In this document: positions 21,814 to 28,467 of the stretch, piece by piece
Numbering within the stretch: position 1 is the first letter of the stretch
Layout: the number at the start of each line of letters is the position of its first letter
Notes under the pieces: generated by a model
Databases searched by the model: none
What the model saw: only the letters and a program-made list of their open reading frames with translations
What the model was told of the DNA's origin: nothing
Translations under genes and position numbers: made by a program
Virus record (IMG/VR): IMGVR_UViG_3300023184_000319
Coordinates: 1-35,163 of that record
Length of the DNA stretch: 35,163 bases
Direction: 5' to 3' (one strand)
Origin: a virus

Positions 21814-22139
21814 CCGATTATTCACCTCACCCAGCTATAGAATACATTTGGGACAACGCCCCTGCCTATGCTAAGGCCAAAGGTGAATTGGCGCAATTAG
21901 AAGCGTTTAAATCAAGCCTAAAGGCTATTCTGATGAAAAAGTCAGGTGAATCTACGGTAACGGCTCAAGAACGGGAAGCCTACGCCCATCCAGATTATCA
22001 GAACCATTGCCATGCAATCGGGCAAGCCACCGAAAAAGTTGAGTTGTTAAAGTGGCGGTTAACAAGCGCACAACTTAGGTTTGATGCCTGGCGGTCAGAA
22101 CAGGCTAATAACCGCAACATGGATAAGTTGACCAAATGA
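21810..22139 (+). CDS. Conserved phage hypothetical protein, coiled
   Basis: This 109-aa protein begins with GTG 21810 (GTGA overlap with the previous stop, GGGGG site at 21801-21805). It has a helical pattern recurring in phage early genes: L-A-Q-L-E-A-F-K-S-S-L, MKKSGESTVTAQEREAYAHP, then EKVELLKWRLTSAQLRFDAW ending R-S-E-Q-A-N-N-R. Function unknown; often found near SSB and annealing genes. Soluble, no motif of catalysis. Confidence 0.6.
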   Translation: MTDYSPHPAIEYIWDNAPAYAKAKGELAQLEAFKSSLKAILMKKSGESTVTAQEREAYAHPDYQNHCHAIGQATEKVELLKWRLTSAQLRFDAWRSEQANNRNMDKLTK

Positions 22140-22342
22140 CAGCAAACGACACCCAAACTGGCGGCTCTCATTACCAAGTAAAAATACAACCTTGGGATTA
22201 CATCATTGAAAATAACTTAGGTTATTTAGAAGGCAATATCATAAAATATGTAACGAGGTACAAAGCAAAAGGTGGTGTTGAAGATTTAAAAAAAGCGCAA
22301 CATTATTTAAGTAAACTAATCGAAGTTAACTCAAAGGATTGA
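22136..22342 (+). CDS. DUF3310 (SaV-like) protein
   Basis: This 68-aa protein matches DUF3310 in full: GGSHYQVKIQPWDYI, NNLGYLEGNIIKYVTRYK, KGGVEDLKKAQHYLSKLIE. The family is widespread in phages, is sometimes annotated as nucleotide kinase-like, and its role is unknown. ATG 22136 overlaps the preceding stop (ATGA). Sequence match is clear. Confidence 0.85.
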   Translation: MTANDTQTGGSHYQVKIQPWDYIIENNLGYLEGNIIKYVTRYKAKGGVEDLKKAQHYLSKLIEVNSKD

Positions 22343-22343
22343 C

Positions 22344-22514
22344 ATGGCTATTACCTTTTATTCTGAGCAAGAAGATGGTACTGAAGTGCTGATTACAACC
22401 GAGCATGAAGGATTAACCGAAATCTTTGAAGTATTTAAAAACTTTCTCAAAGCTAACGGCTACGATCCTGACGTTTATGACTTTTCAAACGAGCCGCTAG
22501 ACTTTGATGAGTAG
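22344..22514 (+). CDS. 56-aa acidic protein
   Basis: ATG 22344 with AAAGGA at 22333-22338. It is an acidic peptide (TFYSEQEDGTEVLITTEHEG then PLDFDE at the end), likely a small alpha/beta fold. No family recognised. It overlaps the next gene by 8 nt. Supported by a good start site and its place in the chain. Confidence 0.55.
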   Translation: MAITFYSEQEDGTEVLITTEHEGLTEIFEVFKNFLKANGYDPDVYDFSNEPLDFDE

Positions 22515-22650
22515 TTGGTTAATAGTGCTGACAGGCTCTATATACGCCTATATCAGCGTTGAACAACTATTTAAGGGTAATGTACCCATGTCGGTTACTT
22601 ACGCAGGATACGCCCTTGGTAATGTCGGTTTGTACTGGATGGCAAAGTGA
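22507..22650 (+). CDS. 47-aa two-TM membrane protein
   Basis: Starts in the tail of the previous gene (ATG 22507) and ends in a GTGA overlap. It has two hydrophobic segments (SSWLIVLTGSIYAYISV and SVTYAGYALGNVGLYWM). The phrase S-V-T-Y-A-G-Y-A-L-G-N-V-G-L-Y recurs in small phage membrane proteins, so this is a known but uncharacterised type. Function unknown. Confidence 0.6.
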   Translation: MSSWLIVLTGSIYAYISVEQLFKGNVPMSVTYAGYALGNVGLYWMAK

Positions 22651-22754
22651 TCTATTTGTTAACGGCTTTTGTGTTGTGTCACCTTGAAGCGGCGTGGGGC
22701 TGGTGGGTAGCCTTTGCTTTATGCTTCATTTTTGATGCGTTAAGGCGTTTATGA
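22647..22754 (+). CDS. 35-aa membrane micropeptide (GTG start)
   Basis: GTG 22647 overlaps the preceding stop (GTGA), and TGA 22752-22754 overlaps the next ATG (22751). A single long hydrophobic stretch (IYLLTAFVLCHLEAAWGWW then VAFALCFIF) ends in a basic tail A-L-R-R-L. The peptide is probably membrane embedded. No family recognised. Confidence 0.45.
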   Translation: MIYLLTAFVLCHLEAAWGWWVAFALCFIFDALRRL

Positions 22755-22921
22755 ATGACTATTCTGAATGTTTAATTAAAATCAACGCAGGTTTAAAACA
22801 ATACCAAAATGCTATTTTGAGCAACAATATGTTTGAAGCCTTTAAAATTGCTGAAGATTTAAAACATTTGTGTCAGTGGCTTGAAGGTTGGACTTACCAA
22901 AAGGTCAAAAGTGGTAACTAA
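22751..22921 (+). CDS. 56-aa helical hypothetical protein
   Basis: ATG 22751 overlaps the upstream stop (ATGA); stop TAA at 22919-22921. It is a helical hairpin-like small protein (INAGLKQYQNAILSNNMFEA, then FKIAEDLKHLCQWLEG). Small two-helix proteins of this kind are common in phage early operons. Its last codons carry the AAGG site of the next gene. Confidence 0.5.
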   Translation: MNDYSECLIKINAGLKQYQNAILSNNMFEAFKIAEDLKHLCQWLEGWTYQKVKSGN

Positions 22922-23174
22922 AGCCGAAAAGAAACACTACGACAAACTTGCCCAAATTGGCTGCGTGCTTTGTAAACATTTGGGTTATGGCGAAACACCT
23001 GCTCACATTCACCACATACGGCGGCTAGGCATGAAACGCAGCAATGCAGACGTTATACCGCTATGCCCTGAACATCATTTAGGCAAGACTGGCGTACACG
23101 GCTTGGGTAGAAAAGCGTTTGAATCAACTTATGGGTTAACAGAAGATGATCTTTTATTAACTTATTGCTCATAA
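22911..23174 (+). CDS. Ref-like HNH nuclease
   Basis: I choose GTG 22911 (AAGG at 22901-22904, 6 nt away), giving 87 aa; a TTG at 22881 is less likely. The core is the HNH-type pattern of Ref/RecA-dependent nucleases: IGCVLCKHLGYGETPAHIHH (Cys pair and the His-His), then R-S-N-A-D-V-I-P-L-C-P-E-H-H (second Cys plus His-His), and a G-V-H-G...TYGLTEDDLL tail. P1 Ref cuts DNA in D-loops made by RecA. It is the last gene of the rightward early operon and converges on the SprT gene with a 6-nt overlap. Confidence 0.75.
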   Translation: MVTKAEKKHYDKLAQIGCVLCKHLGYGETPAHIHHIRRLGMKRSNADVIPLCPEHHLGKTGVHGLGRKAFESTYGLTEDDLLLTYCS

Positions 23175-23513
23175 TTCAAGCGGATCAAACCCTAATTCAT
23201 TGGCAATCTGCGCTGCGTAACGTCTAAAAGTGTCATCGTGTTTATCCCATTTGGACGTATTCCAACGCTTGCAATGGATCATTTCATGGGCAAGAGTACG
23301 AATGACTGTGGATAAATGACCGTTTTTAGCTTTAGAGATGGTAATTATGTGGCGTTCTGTCAGGTCGCAATAAAAATAAGTACCCATTGCGTCGAGTTCA
23401 TTGGTAACCTTAAACTCAATCAGTGATATTTCCGGTAGATGCCAACCAGAAAATGGCTTGAGCGTTTTAAGCATTGAATAGATTGACTCAAGCATTTTGG
23501 AGGTCAGTTTCAT
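23169..23513 (-). CDS. SprT-like zinc metallopeptidase
   Basis: This 114-aa protein has the zinc motif AHEMIH (HExxH at residues 76-80) and a downstream His (WDKHDDTFRRYA, His92) as third ligand. These are the SprT/WLM-like layout. SprT-like proteases in phages and hosts are linked to DNA-protein crosslink repair or to host protein turnover. It starts one base after the metallophosphoesterase gene's stop on the minus strand (gap of 1 nt), so the two are an operon. Shorter than Escherichia SprT (about 165 aa), but all catalytic residues are present. Confidence 0.75.
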   Translation of the reverse strand: MKLTSKMLESIYSMLKTLKPFSGWHLPEISLIEFKVTNELDAMGTYFYCDLTERHIITISKAKNGHLSTVIRTLAHEMIHCKRWNTSKWDKHDDTFRRYAAQIANELGFDPLEL

Positions 23514-23514
23514 G

Positions 23515-24471
23515 CTAAACCTTTATGATTTTGCCACGGAACACCACTTCGTCTTCGCCAAACACTTGAACCAGTTCGGGCATTAACAACTTGCCTCGAT
23601 CCCAAGTTAACACGGCAAACCCTGAACGCCAATCTTTAGGATTGTCTTCGGTATAGTCAGCAAACTGCATATTGTTGGGTTCTGCAAGCGTCCCAGTTTG
23701 AACCCCGTACCGAGTGCCGTTGTAGTCGGTAATCGGCTGAACGGCTAAAACATGAGTATGGCCCGTAACAATAGACGTACCGCCATGCAGCGTATTGTTA
23801 TAACCTGCGTACTTACCACCTTTAAAACGGTGCTTGATGCAAACGTCTTCGTTTACCCAATATGACCAACAGGGTGACCAACGAGGGAAATGGTCTTTTA
23901 AAGTGAAACCTTGAACACCTTCAAAAGCAGACGCTTGGTTAGCCAACATGGTTTCAAAACGTGCATCATGGTTACCTAAAGTCCAGATTAACGGGCATTT
24001 TGTAATGTCTTCAATTTTGCCCAAATAGAACTTGCAAGCCTCTAATTCATCTTTAACCGTGGGTTTGGAGTCCCAACCAATGCGTGGATAGCGGGAAATA
24101 GCACCACCGTCAAATGCGTCCCCATTGTTTACAATTACGGTTGGACGTAGTAATTTAATGAAATGAATCAATGCTTTAAAAGCTGTGGTGGTATCGTCAG
24201 GCCAAAAGTGAGCGTCTGAAAAGACAAGTACAACGCCTTTTTCAATGTCAATGCCACGGCGCACGTTGCCAGGCGTGTTGTGTATTTTTTTAACGTAAGC
24301 GTATTGTTGCGAATTAGTTGTAGGAAGTTCTACGTTATGCCTAAATTCAACTGCTCGTCTGCGTGCATAAACATTACGAACAGCGATATTTAATCGTTTT
24401 GCCACTAACGCTGGGCTGCCTAACTCGTTCCAGGCTTTAATAAATTCATCATCGGTATACACAAGTGACAT
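23515..24471 (-). CDS. HTH-calcineurin-type metallophosphoesterase fusion
   Basis: This 318-aa protein starts at ATG 24471 (GGGG site). Residues 1-70 are HTH-like (DDEFIKAWNELGSPALVAKR then NIAVRNVYARRRAVE). The rest is a calcineurin-fold phosphoesterase: VFSDAHFWPD (D86-x-H88), VNNGDAFDGG (115-123), TLGNHDAR (165-171) and VTGHTHV (235-241), the metal-binding set. Such enzymes hydrolyse phosphodiesters (nucleotides or DNA ends). Their phage role is unclear; the DNA-binding N-terminus suggests action on DNA. It is divergent from the nuclease at 24483, with 11 nt between the start codons. Confidence 0.8.
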   Translation of the reverse strand: MSLVYTDDEFIKAWNELGSPALVAKRLNIAVRNVYARRRAVEFRHNVELPTTNSQQYAYVKKIHNTPGNVRRGIDIEKGVVLVFSDAHFWPDDTTTAFKALIHFIKLLRPTVIVNNGDAFDGGAISRYPRIGWDSKPTVKDELEACKFYLGKIEDITKCPLIWTLGNHDARFETMLANQASAFEGVQGFTLKDHFPRWSPCWSYWVNEDVCIKHRFKGGKYAGYNNTLHGGTSIVTGHTHVLAVQPITDYNGTRYGVQTGTLAEPNNMQFADYTEDNPKDWRSGFAVLTWDRGKLLMPELVQVFGEDEVVFRGKIIKV

Positions 24472-24482
24472 AAAATTACCCC

Positions 24483-24752
24483 ATGAGAGCAAAACGAGTC
24501 GATACGAATCAAAAAGAAATAATCCACGCCTTACGGACTTTTGGTGCAGTTGTTGTGGATTTATCGGGAGTAGGCAAAGGCTGCCCAGATTTATTAGTTG
24601 GCTTTAAGGGTAAGACCTATCTTATTGAAGTTAAAAAAGATAGTAAAGCGAAATTTACCGCACCACAGTTACAATTCAATGAATTATGGGATGGTGGTGT
24701 AATTGCTCGCATAGAAACGGTTATTGAGGCTATTGACCTGTTAAACGGTTGA
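24483..24752 (+). CDS. VRR-NUC-like PD-(D/E)XK nuclease (resolvase type)
   Basis: This 89-aa protein has the VRR-NUC-type layout: R-V-D-T-N-Q-K-E-I-I-H-A-L-R (helix), VVVDLSGVGKGCPDLLVG (with catalytic Asp in P-D-L), YLIEVKKDSKAKFTAPQLQF (E-V-K, the D/E-x-K pair, and a conserved Gln). The fold is found in Holliday-junction-resolving and repair nucleases. In a phage lacking RuvC-type resolvases it may clear branched DNA before packaging. Start codon has no clear ribosome binding site. Divergent from the metallophosphoesterase. Confidence 0.75.
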   Translation: MRAKRVDTNQKEIIHALRTFGAVVVDLSGVGKGCPDLLVGFKGKTYLIEVKKDSKAKFTAPQLQFNELWDGGVIARIETVIEAIDLLNG

Positions 24753-24760
24753 TTTATAAT
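24733..24760 (+). promoter_or_regulatory. Strong promoter leading into the packaging/late genes
   Basis: TTGACC (24733-24738), a 16-nt spacer, and perfect TATAAT (24755-24760). An ATAGATA heptamer (24759-24765) overlaps the -10 end. It lies in the 3' end of the nuclease gene and the 27-nt gap after it. The next start is ATG 24780 with GAGG. Confidence 0.7.
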
Positions 24761-24779
24761 AGATAAAACTGAGGTAATT

Positions 24780-25136
24780 ATGGATTATCCTGCCGTATTT
24801 GTCGCAACTTTGTTCCATAGCGGGACAAACGCTCACTTTATGCACTTGCAAACAGACAGCTACGCTAAACACGTTGCGCTGAATGAGTACTACGACACAA
24901 TTATCGAACTGGCTGATAAGTGGGCAGAAGCGTATCAAGGCTGCTACGACATCATTAAGACGTACCCAAGGGATTTTCACTTAGCAACTGATCCAGTTAA
25001 ATACATTGCTGGCATTAAGAAGTTTGTCAAAGACATTCGCACTGAATTGCCTGACGAGTCTGAGTTGCAAAACATTGTGGACGAGATTGCTGATTTAGTG
25101 GATAGCACGCTGTATAAGCTAAAGGCGTTTAAATAA
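24780..25136 (+). CDS. DUF5856-like (Dps/ferritin-like) small phage protein
   Basis: This 118-aa protein is a four-helix bundle by pattern: ATLFHSGTNAHFMHLQTDSY, HVALNEYYDTIIELADKWAE, then a helix after AYQGCYDI and one at the C-terminus. The T-N-A-H-F-x-H-L-Q-T-x-S-Y-A-x-H segment resembles the DUF5856 family of phage Dps-like proteins. The H-x-x-x-H and acidic residues could be a metal site, but I cannot show ferroxidase activity. First gene after the strong promoter. It overlaps the next gene by one base (TAATG). Confidence 0.5.
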   Translation: MDYPAVFVATLFHSGTNAHFMHLQTDSYAKHVALNEYYDTIIELADKWAEAYQGCYDIIKTYPRDFHLATDPVKYIAGIKKFVKDIRTELPDESELQNIVDEIADLVDSTLYKLKAFK

Positions 25137-25297
25137 TGCCAAGCACATCCGAAAAACAAAAACATTTTATGGCTGCTGCGGCGCACAATCCTAAGTTCGC
25201 TAAAGAAGCAGGTATCCCAGTAAGCGTAGCTAAAGACTATAACGAAGCAGATAAAGCTAAGAAAACCGCAGCGTTGTTAAGTAAGATGAAAAAGTAA
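25136..25297 (+). CDS. Conserved 53-aa phage protein preceding terminase
   Basis: ATG 25136 overlaps the previous stop by one base. The peptide (begins PSTSEKQKHFMAAAAHNPKF, contains GIPVSVAKDYNEADKAKK, Lys-rich tail) matches a recurrent small phage protein found before terminase genes. It is basic and helical. Its role, perhaps nucleic acid binding, is unknown. Too small for domain assignment but the pattern is recognisable. Confidence 0.65.
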   Translation: MPSTSEKQKHFMAAAAHNPKFAKEAGIPVSVAKDYNEADKAKKTAALLSKMKK

Positions 25298-25342
25298 GCT
25301 ACACTACCTCATAGACTTAAACTATCACAATTGGATAAGTTG

Positions 25343-25642
25343 ATGAATCAAACTAAAAAACAATCTATAAATATTAAAGGTGCAGGCAGACCCAAGGGAG
25401 TGCCTAACAAAAGCACTACAAAGGCGCGTGAGGCGATTGCAGCGTTTGTTGATGGTAATGCCCACCTATTGCAAACGTGGCTTGAACAGATTGCTATGGA
25501 TGACCGATATGGGCCAAAAACAGCGTTTGATTGCTTTATGGCTGTAGCTGAGTACCACGTTCCCAAACTAGCTAGGCAAGAACACGTTGGCGCAGACAAT
25601 GGCCCAATTGAAATGGTGGTCAGGTGGCAAGACGGGAAATAA
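25343..25642 (+). CDS. terS: Small terminase subunit (putative)
   Basis: I start at ATG 25343 (99 aa); TTG 25331 is a poorer start. N-terminal AGRPKGVPNKSTTKAREAIA is a basic, AT-hook-like DNA-binding opening common to small terminases. It is followed by helices (HLLQTWLEQI; FDCFMAVAEYHVPKLARQEH), the A-E-Y-H-V-P-K-L-A-R motif being typical of this group. It lies directly before and overlaps the large subunit by 19 nt. It should recognise the packaging start site and recruit the motor. Confidence 0.65.
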   Translation: MNQTKKQSINIKGAGRPKGVPNKSTTKAREAIAAFVDGNAHLLQTWLEQIAMDDRYGPKTAFDCFMAVAEYHVPKLARQEHVGADNGPIEMVVRWQDGK

Positions 25643-26961
25643 CCCTACCGTACTCGCCTAGATCAGCGTTCAAGCCATTTCACGACAGATCAGAGCGTTG
25701 GGCGTGTCTTGTTGCCCATCGACGGGCTGGGAAAACAGTTGCGGCTATCAATGACATTATCAGGGCTGCACTCATGTGCAAAAGCCCAAATCCCCTATTT
25801 GCGTACATTGCACCGTTTCGTAGCCAAGCTAAGTCCGTGGCGTGGGATTACCTTAAACACTTTGCTAGACCAGTTCTCGCATCGAGCAATGAGGCAGAAT
25901 TAACGGTTGAGTTGGTAACTGGCGGCAAAATACGACTATTTGGTGCTGACAATGCAGATGCCATGCGAGGCTTAGGCTTTGATGGCGTGTTTATGGATGA
26001 ATACGGTGACTTCAAGCCTAGCGTATGGGGTAATGTCGTAAGACCGTGTTTGAGTGACAAAATGGGCTGGTGCGTCTTTGCGGGCACGCCGAAAGGAAAA
26101 AATCAGTTTTGGCAGATATTTGAGCAAGCCAAGAAAACGCCTAGCGAATGGTTTCACCTGGTGCTAAAAGCCTCCGAATCTGGACTGTTGCCTGACACCG
26201 AGTTACGAGCAGCTGCGGCACAGATCAGCGATGACCAGTTCTTGCAAGAATACGAGTGTTCATTTGAAGCCGCTATCTTGGGGGCGTTCTATGGTGAAGA
26301 CTTACGCAGAATCACAGATGCAGGGCAAGTTAGGCGTGTTGACTACGATCCGCACTTACCGACGCACACGGCTTGGGACTTAGGATTTCGTGACGATACG
26401 GCGATTTGGTGGTATCAAGTGGTACGCAACGAAATTCACGTTATAGATTATTTTGCAATTTCTGGTGCAAATGTTGCAGAAATAGCTAAAATAGTCGTAG
26501 AAAAGCCGTATAAATACGGAAAACATTACTTACCCCACGATGCAAGGGCTAAAACACTAGCGGCAGCGGGGAAATCAGTAATTGAGCAATTGAGTGAGTT
26601 TTTAGGCATCAACAACATGGCGATTGTGCCTGATTTGTCGGTGCAAGACGGGATTCAGGCAGTAAGACAAATGCTGCCGATGTGTTGGTTTGATGCTGAA
26701 CGGACGCACGATGGGCTAGAGGCACTTAGGCAATATCAGCGAGAATACGACGAGGATAAGAAAGCATTTAGGCAAACACCAAGGCACGATTGGACAAGCC
26801 ACCCAGCAGACGCTTTTAGAATGATGGCAATTGCTTGGCGGTTAGAACCAAAGGTAAGACCACCGGACACGATTAAACCGTTGATGGTTGGCCCTGAAAA
26901 CACAGTAACGCTTGAAGATATGTGGGCAACCCACAAACCAACTAGGAGTAGCAGATTATGA
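25624..26961 (+). CDS. terL: Large terminase subunit
   Basis: This 445-aa protein starts with GTG 25624 inside the small subunit gene. ATPase: Walker A AHRRAGKT (31-38), Walker B GVFMDEY (121-127, Asp125-Glu126), and the coupling motif AGTPKGKN (153-160). Nuclease: TAWDLGFRDDTAIWW (Asp252), LPHDARAKT (Asp306) and TSHPADAFRM (Asp396), the RNase-H-like acidic triad. It pumps DNA into the procapsid through the portal and cuts the concatemer. Length is typical. Stop overlaps the next start (ATGA). Confidence 0.92.
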   Translation: MARREITLPYSPRSAFKPFHDRSERWACLVAHRRAGKTVAAINDIIRAALMCKSPNPLFAYIAPFRSQAKSVAWDYLKHFARPVLASSNEAELTVELVTGGKIRLFGADNADAMRGLGFDGVFMDEYGDFKPSVWGNVVRPCLSDKMGWCVFAGTPKGKNQFWQIFEQAKKTPSEWFHLVLKASESGLLPDTELRAAAAQISDDQFLQEYECSFEAAILGAFYGEDLRRITDAGQVRRVDYDPHLPTHTAWDLGFRDDTAIWWYQVVRNEIHVIDYFAISGANVAEIAKIVVEKPYKYGKHYLPHDARAKTLAAAGKSVIEQLSEFLGINNMAIVPDLSVQDGIQAVRQMLPMCWFDAERTHDGLEALRQYQREYDEDKKAFRQTPRHDWTSHPADAFRMMAIAWRLEPKVRPPDTIKPLMVGPENTVTLEDMWATHKPTRSSRL

Positions 26962-27281
26962 GTGGTGTACAACTTCCGTATGAGTATCAATATGAACACG
27001 TTGCTGCTAGTCAGACAGCACAAGTCTTAGGCGGCACAGGCGCAGTTGGTGATTATCTGCATCGAATCATCTGTACAGTCACTACAGCATTGACTTCATC
27101 GGTTCAAATCGTTGATGGTTCAGGTGCGGGCATTTTGACGCACACCGTATTGCCTGCTGCTGTTGGTCAAGGCATTGGATGCTACAACATTGAAATCAAT
27201 GCAATGTCGTCCAATGGCGCTTGGAAGATTACAACTGGCGCAGGCGTTGAAGTCATGGCAGTCGGTATTTTTAGCGCATGA
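26958..27281 (+). CDS. Small structural-type conserved protein
   Basis: This 107-aa protein is beta-rich and uncharged (YEHVAASQTAQVLGGTGAVG, LHRIICTVTTALTSSVQI, SNGAWKITTGAGVEVMAVG). The same type occurs in other podovirus genomes near terminase or portal and is annotated as hypothetical. Overlaps terL by ATGA and the glycosyltransferase by ATGA. It may be a small capsid or fibre component. No motif. Confidence 0.5.
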   Translation: MSGVQLPYEYQYEHVAASQTAQVLGGTGAVGDYLHRIICTVTTALTSSVQIVDGSGAGILTHTVLPAAVGQGIGCYNIEINAMSSNGAWKITTGAGVEVMAVGIFSA

Positions 27282-27868
27282 TCGTAGCGAGTGTATTGCG
27301 TTCAGGCGGGGATTTTGAACCGAAGCACGTTTATGCGCTGCAAAAGATGTGCGCTAAGTATCTGCCTCCGCATGAGTTTGTTTGTTTGTCTGATGTTGAT
27401 CTAGAGTGCAAAACCATTCCTTTGCTGCATGATTGGGAAGGTTGGTGGGCAAAGATGGAGTTGTTTAGGTTGCCAAGTGCGTTGTACTTTGACTTAGACA
27501 CGGTGCTAACTGGTGACTGTACGGCAATAGTAGAGGCGGCAAAGCAACACGATTTTGTGATTATGCGTGACGTTTATCGTGGTCAATACAACCCGAAAGC
27601 GATGCAATCTAGCATGATGTACTGGTCAAAACCTGTAGAGTTGTACAAAAAATTCGCAGAATTACAGATGTACGCAGCTGGTGGTGACCAAACTTACATT
27701 GAACACCACATGAAAGGTCGGGTAACGTATTGGCAAGATATATGTGATGGAATTGTAAGTTTTAAGGCGGACGTTTTACCGAACGGGCTAGACGATGCCA
27801 AAGTGGTGATATTTCACGGCAAGCCTCGTCCGTGGGAACAAACAAGGATTCTGTATGAAATTGGTTGA
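27278..27868 (+). CDS. GT-A-type glycosyltransferase-like protein
   Basis: This 196-aa protein begins IVASVLRSGGDFEPKHVYAL. It has WEGWWAKMELFRLP then ALYFDLDTVLTGD (residues 69-80), where Asp-Leu-Asp (72-74) is the DxD metal/nucleotide-sugar motif. It also has a late GGDQTYIEHHM and a C-terminal FHGKPRPW, which completes a GT-A pattern related to family 8 enzymes. Substrate unknown. Located between terminase and portal beside a methyltransferase; it could glycosylate a virion protein or change host O-antigen. Overlaps the next gene by 14 nt. Confidence 0.7.
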   Translation: MIVASVLRSGGDFEPKHVYALQKMCAKYLPPHEFVCLSDVDLECKTIPLLHDWEGWWAKMELFRLPSALYFDLDTVLTGDCTAIVEAAKQHDFVIMRDVYRGQYNPKAMQSSMMYWSKPVELYKKFAELQMYAAGGDQTYIEHHMKGRVTYWQDICDGIVSFKADVLPNGLDDAKVVIFHGKPRPWEQTRILYEIG

Positions 27869-28466
27869 AGGTTGGCAAGTTCCCGATATTGACGAATGTT
27901 GTATCAATGCGATATTGGCTGAATTGCCTGACTTAGCAATTAGTTATGTATACGTTAAGAACTTTCGTACCGTGATCCAAGCAGGCGGTAATGTGGGTGT
28001 TTATCCTGCGTCGATGGCTAACCGATTTGACCGTGTAATTACCGTTGAGCCTGATCCGGTCAATTATTCGGCTTTATTGCTAAATGTTGAGGGAATGAAG
28101 AACATCGAGCATCAACAAGCTGCTTTTGGTGACAAGCCAGGCACAGCAGCGATGGATCATATTCAACCTGAGAACATTGGGGCGCACCAGTTAAAAGAGG
28201 GAACTGGCGTTAAAGTTGTGACTATTGACTCTTACGGCGTAGAAGATTGCGATTTCTTGCAATTAGACGTAGAAGGCTCAGAGCATCAAGCACTATTAGG
28301 TGCTGAACAAACGATTAAGAAAAGCTATCCGGTTATTACGCTTGAACTCAAAGGCTTGGGCAGTCGGTATGGCTACAGCAACGAAGATACCTTCGATTTG
28401 CTTGAAGGTTGGGGCTATCAAATTGTCGGACGGGTTAACCGTGACGTAATTTTTGCGAGAATCTAA
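27855..28466 (+). CDS. FkbM-family SAM-dependent methyltransferase
   Basis: This 203-aa protein has motif I VIQAGGNVGVYP (residues 40-51), the motif II-like VITVEPDPVN, and FLQLDVEGSEHQALLGAEQT followed by PVITLELKG, as in FkbM methyltransferases. The usual G-x-x-G-x-Y motif here reads G-G-N-V-G-V-Y. The family O-methylates sugars or small molecules. With the upstream glycosyltransferase it suggests a glycan decorated with a methyl group. It overlaps the glycosyltransferase gene by 14 nt and ends 1 nt before the portal start. Confidence 0.8.
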   Translation: MKLVEGWQVPDIDECCINAILAELPDLAISYVYVKNFRTVIQAGGNVGVYPASMANRFDRVITVEPDPVNYSALLLNVEGMKNIEHQQAAFGDKPGTAAMDHIQPENIGAHQLKEGTGVKVVTIDSYGVEDCDFLQLDVEGSEHQALLGAEQTIKKSYPVITLELKGLGSRYGYSNEDTFDLLEGWGYQIVGRVNRDVIFARI

Positions 28467-28467
28467 G

